NCBI GenBank assembly: GCA_030248295.1
Contig: JASANH010001723.1
Coordinates: forward strand, 966,194 to 1,030,193
Reading direction: 5' to 3'
DNA from: Mesodorylaimus sp. YZB2_4
Lineage: Eukaryota; Nematoda; Enoplea; Dorylaimida; Dorylaimidae
Length of the DNA stretch: 64,000 nt
Of this stretch, positions 60,663-64,000 are shown one piece after another (the first letter of the stretch is position 1; each line of letters begins with the position of its first letter). The position numbers and the translations under genes are program-made. The notes under the pieces were generated by a model. It was not told the DNA's origin. It ran no database searches and saw only the letters and a list, made by a program, of their open reading frames with translations.

Positions 60663-63600
60663 TGCTTGATTCTGTATGGCGCCGTCAATCCCCATAAGCG
60701 CGCTTATAAGGCTTATGCGCATCGATCTGAGGGTCGCAGCCACTATCCAGCTCGATATGAGCATTGCCGCACACTGCTGCCTGACGCCGCCTTGGCGCCT
60801 GCCTTGCGCCTCGATCGAGGCGCCGCCCTTCCCTCCTTGAGCCATTGCCGCATCTTGCCTCGGACGCCGCCTATTGGCGCTTTGAGGCTCACACCGCGCC
60901 GATCAGATCGGGGTCCCCCACTTCCAGCTCCATATGAGCCATCCCATACGTCCTCAGACGCCGCCGGAGGCTTATGGCGCCATTCAGAATCGAGTGGGGG
61001 TCGCAGCCACTATCCAGCTCCATATGGAGCCAGGGCCGCATACGTTGCCCCAGACGCCGCCTATGTGGCGGCTTATGGAGCCTTATGGCGCCATTCAGGA
61101 TCGAGTGGGGGTCGCCGCCACTATCCAGCTCCATATGGAGCCATGTGGCCGCATACGTAGCCTCGGACGCCGCCTATGTGGCGGCTTATGGAGGCTTATG
61201 GCGCCATGCAGAATCAAGTGGGGGTCACCGCCACTAACCGGATCGATATGGAGCCATGTGGCCGCATACGCCGCCTTAGAATCACCATGTGGCGGCAGCT
61301 TATCGAGGCTTATGGCGCCATTTAGAATCGAGTGGGGTCACCGCTACGAACAGGTTGATTATCGCGTGGCCGCACAATGCGGCCTCGAATGCGCTATGTG
61401 GCGGCTTATGGAGGCTTATATCGCAATGCAGAATCAAGTGGGGGTCACCGCCACTAACCGGATCCATATGGAGCTATGTGGCCGCAGATGTCGCCCCAGA
61501 CGCCGCCTATGTGGCGGCTTAATGGAACGCCTATGGCGCCATGCAGAATCGATGGGCTCTACAGCCACTATCCAGCTCCATATGGAGCCATGTGGCCGCA
61601 TACGTTGCCCCAGACGCCGCCTATGTGGCGGCTTATGGAGCCTTATGGCGCCATTCAGGATCGAGTGGGGGTCGCCGCCACTATCCAGCTCCATATGGAG
61701 CCATGTGGCCGCCTACGTAGCCTCGGACGCCGCCTATGTGGCGGCTTATGGAGGCTTATGGCGCCATGCAGAATCAAGTGGGTCCCCCCCCATGTGGCCG
61801 CATACGCCGCCTTAGAATCACCATGTGGCGGCAGCTTATCGAGGCTTATGGCGCCATTTAGAATCGAGTGGGGTCACCGCTACTAACAGGCTCCATATGG
61901 ATTCGTGTGGCCGCATACGCCGCCTCGAATGCGCTATGTGGCGGCGTATGGAGGCTTATATCGCAATGCAGAATCAAGTGGGGGTCACCGCCACTAACCG
62001 GATCATATGGAGCCATGCTCCTGGCCGTGCCGCATACACCGCCTTAGAATCGCCATGTGGCGGCAGCTTATGGAGGCTTATGGCGCCATGCAGAATCAAG
62101 TGGGGGTCACCGCACTAACCGGCTCCATATGGAGCCATGTGGCCGCATACGTTGCCTCAGACGCCGCTTATGTAGCGGCTTATGGAGCCTTATGGCGCCA
62201 TCAAGAATCAAGTGGGGGTCACCGCCACTATCCAGCTCCATATGGAGCCATGTGGCCGCATACGCTCAGACGTCGCCTATGTGGCGGCTTATGGAGCCTT
62301 ATGGCGCCATTAGGAATCGAGTGGGTGTCGACGCCACTATCCAGCTCCATATGGAGCCATGTGGCCGCATGCGCCGCGACAGATGCGCTATGTGGTGGCT
62401 CATGGAGCCTTATGGCGCCATTTAGAATCCAGTGGGGTCACCGCCACTAACAGGCTCCATATGGATTCGTGTACGCCACATACGCCGCCCTAGAATCGCC
62501 ATGTGGCGGCAGCTTATGGAGGCTCATGGCGCTATTTAGAATCGAGTGGGGGTCGCCGCCACTAACCGGCTCCATATGAAGCCATGTGGCCGCATACGCC
62601 GCTCTTAGAATCGCCATGTGGCGGCAGCTTATGGAGGCTTATGGCGCCACTTTAAATCGAGTGGGGTCACCGCTACTAACAGGCTCCATATGGAGCCATA
62701 AGGCCGCATACGTTGGCTCAGACGCCGCCTATGTGGCGGCTTATGGGGCCTTATGGCGCCTTAAGAAATGAGGTGGGGGTCGCCGCCACTCTCCAGCTCC
62801 ATATGGGGGCCATGTGGCCGCATACGCTCAGACGCCGTCTATGTGGCGGCTTGTCGAGCCCTTATGGCGCCAGTTCGGAATCGAGTGGGTGTCGCCGCCA
62901 CTATCCAGCTCCATCTGGAGCCATGTGGCCGCATACGCTCAACGTCGCCTATGTCGCGGCTTATGGAGCCTTATGGCGCCATTAGGATGAGATTAATGTT
63001 GACGCAACTATCCAGCTCCATATGGAGCCATGTGGCCGCATGCGCCGCGACAGATGCGCTATGTGGTGGCTCATGGAGCCTTATAGCGCCATTTTAGAAT
63101 CCATGGGTCACCGCCACTAACAGGCTCCATATGGATTCGTGTGGCCACATACGCCGCCCTAGAATCGCCATGTGGCGGCAGCTTATGGAGGCTCATGGCG
63201 CCATTTCGATTCGAGTGGGGTCACCGCTACTAACAGGCTCCATATGGAGCCATAAGGCCGCATCGTTGGCTTAGACGCCGCCTATGTGGCGGCTTATGGG
63301 GCCTTATGGCGCCATTAAAAATGGAGTGGGGGTCGCCGCCACTTATCCCAGCTCCATATGGAGCCATGTAGCCGCATACGCTCAGACGCCGTCTATGTGG
63401 CGGCTTATGGAGCCTTATGGCGCCATTAAGAATCGAGTGGGTGTCGCCGCCACTATCCAGCTCCATATGGAGCCATGTGGCCGCATACGTTGCCTCAGAC
63501 GCCGCCTATGTGGCGGCTTATGGAGCTTTATGGCGCCATTAAGAATCGAGTGGGTGTCGCCGCCACTATCTACAGCTCCATATGGAGCCATGTGGCCACA

Positions 63601-64000
63601 TGCGCCGCCACAGATGCGCTATGTGGTGGCTCATGGAGCCTTATGGCGCCATTTCAAATAGAGTGGGGTCACCGCTACTAACAGGCTCCATCTGGAGCCA
63701 TGTGGCCGCATACGTTGCCTCAGACGCCGCCTATTGTGGCGGCTTATGGAGCCTTATAGCACCATTAAGAATCGAGTCGGGGGTCACCGCCACTCTGCAG
63801 CTCCATATGGAGCCGTGTGGCCGCATACGCCGCATCAGATGCGCTATGTGGCGGCTTATGGAGGCTTATGGCCCAATGCATAATTAAGTCGGGGTCACCG
63901 CCACTAACCGGCTCCATATACAACCATGTGCCGCATACGCCGCCTTGGATGCGCTATGTGCGGGCTTATGAGGAGGTTTCTGGCCCCATGCATAATCAAG
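60663..64000. repeat. Satellite array, roughly 112-bp unit with higher-order repeats
   Basis: About 29 diverged tandem units run to the window edge. Each has a core GCCGCCTATGTGGCGGC hairpin, a TATGGCGCCATT segment, a GAGTGGGG-GTC segment and the palindrome TCCATATGGA. The unit length is about 111-113 bp. The array is more diverged at its left edge (60.66-60.96 kb). Long ORFs through it come from the near-multiple-of-three unit length and are not genes. Confidence 0.95.

Noticed and set aside
60663-64000. Repetitive protein gene with long ORFs
   Set aside because: The ORFs follow the repeat period and occur in several frames and on both strands; no splice or start signals.

Overview
This window is nuclear DNA from an animal with spliced genes, most likely a nematode. 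The main evidence is a gene with a cuticle-collagen N-terminal domain followed by Gly-X-Y blocks, an MSP-domain gene, a cuticlin-like ZP protein, a Kunitz/lustrin cysteine-rich secreted protein and a pair of innexins. Introns are mostly short (about 45-70 nt, GT...YAG). I cannot place the species.

Layout. 1-7.3 kb: the 3' part of a large secreted Kunitz + lustrin-type + EB-module protein (+ strand), with a complete cuticle collagen gene on the opposite strand inside one intron. 8.2-9.5 kb: Rab2 GTPase. 10.7-12 kb: a tRNA-derived SINE and a short unknown basic protein. 12.4-14.6 kb: a non-alpha nicotinic receptor subunit. 15.3-16.5 kb: an intronless GPCR. 16.7-17.5 kb: an MSP pseudogene and an unidentified decayed fragment. 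18.4-20.8 kb: a MARC/MOSC amidoxime reductase (- strand) with repeats in intron 1. 21.4-23.5 kb: a MANEC/LDLa membrane protein (- strand). 24.0-25.3 kb: a serpin pseudogene. 25.6-26.2 kb: an intact MSP-domain gene (- strand). 26.2-30.8 kb: no gene I can support. 30.8-33.0 kb: a TRH-receptor-like GPCR. 33.6-38.8 kb: two divergently transcribed innexins. 40.8-42.7 kb: a secreted two-MAM-domain protein. 44.1-45.2 kb: another intronless GPCR. 45.4-46.3 kb: an unrecognised basic protein (- strand). 46.6-47.0 kb: remains of a FLYWCH-type transposon. 48.1-53.8 kb: a histidine-acid-phosphatase family locus with one open but catalytically degenerate membrane-anchored gene, a downstream pseudogene and an upstream relic exon. 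54.4-58.5 kb: a ZP-domain transmembrane protein with a furin-like site. 60.7-64.0 kb: a satellite array of roughly 112-bp units with higher-order structure, running off the window.

Functionally, several genes belong to cuticle or extracellular matrix (collagen, ZP, Kunitz/lustrin, MAM, MANEC/LDLa), and a second group to neuronal or junctional signalling (nicotinic subunit, three GPCRs, two innexins). There is no sign of operons or of a single linked pathway. Exon borders were worked out by eye from splice consensus, reading phase and family similarity. For the complete multi-exon models the summed exon lengths are multiples of three.
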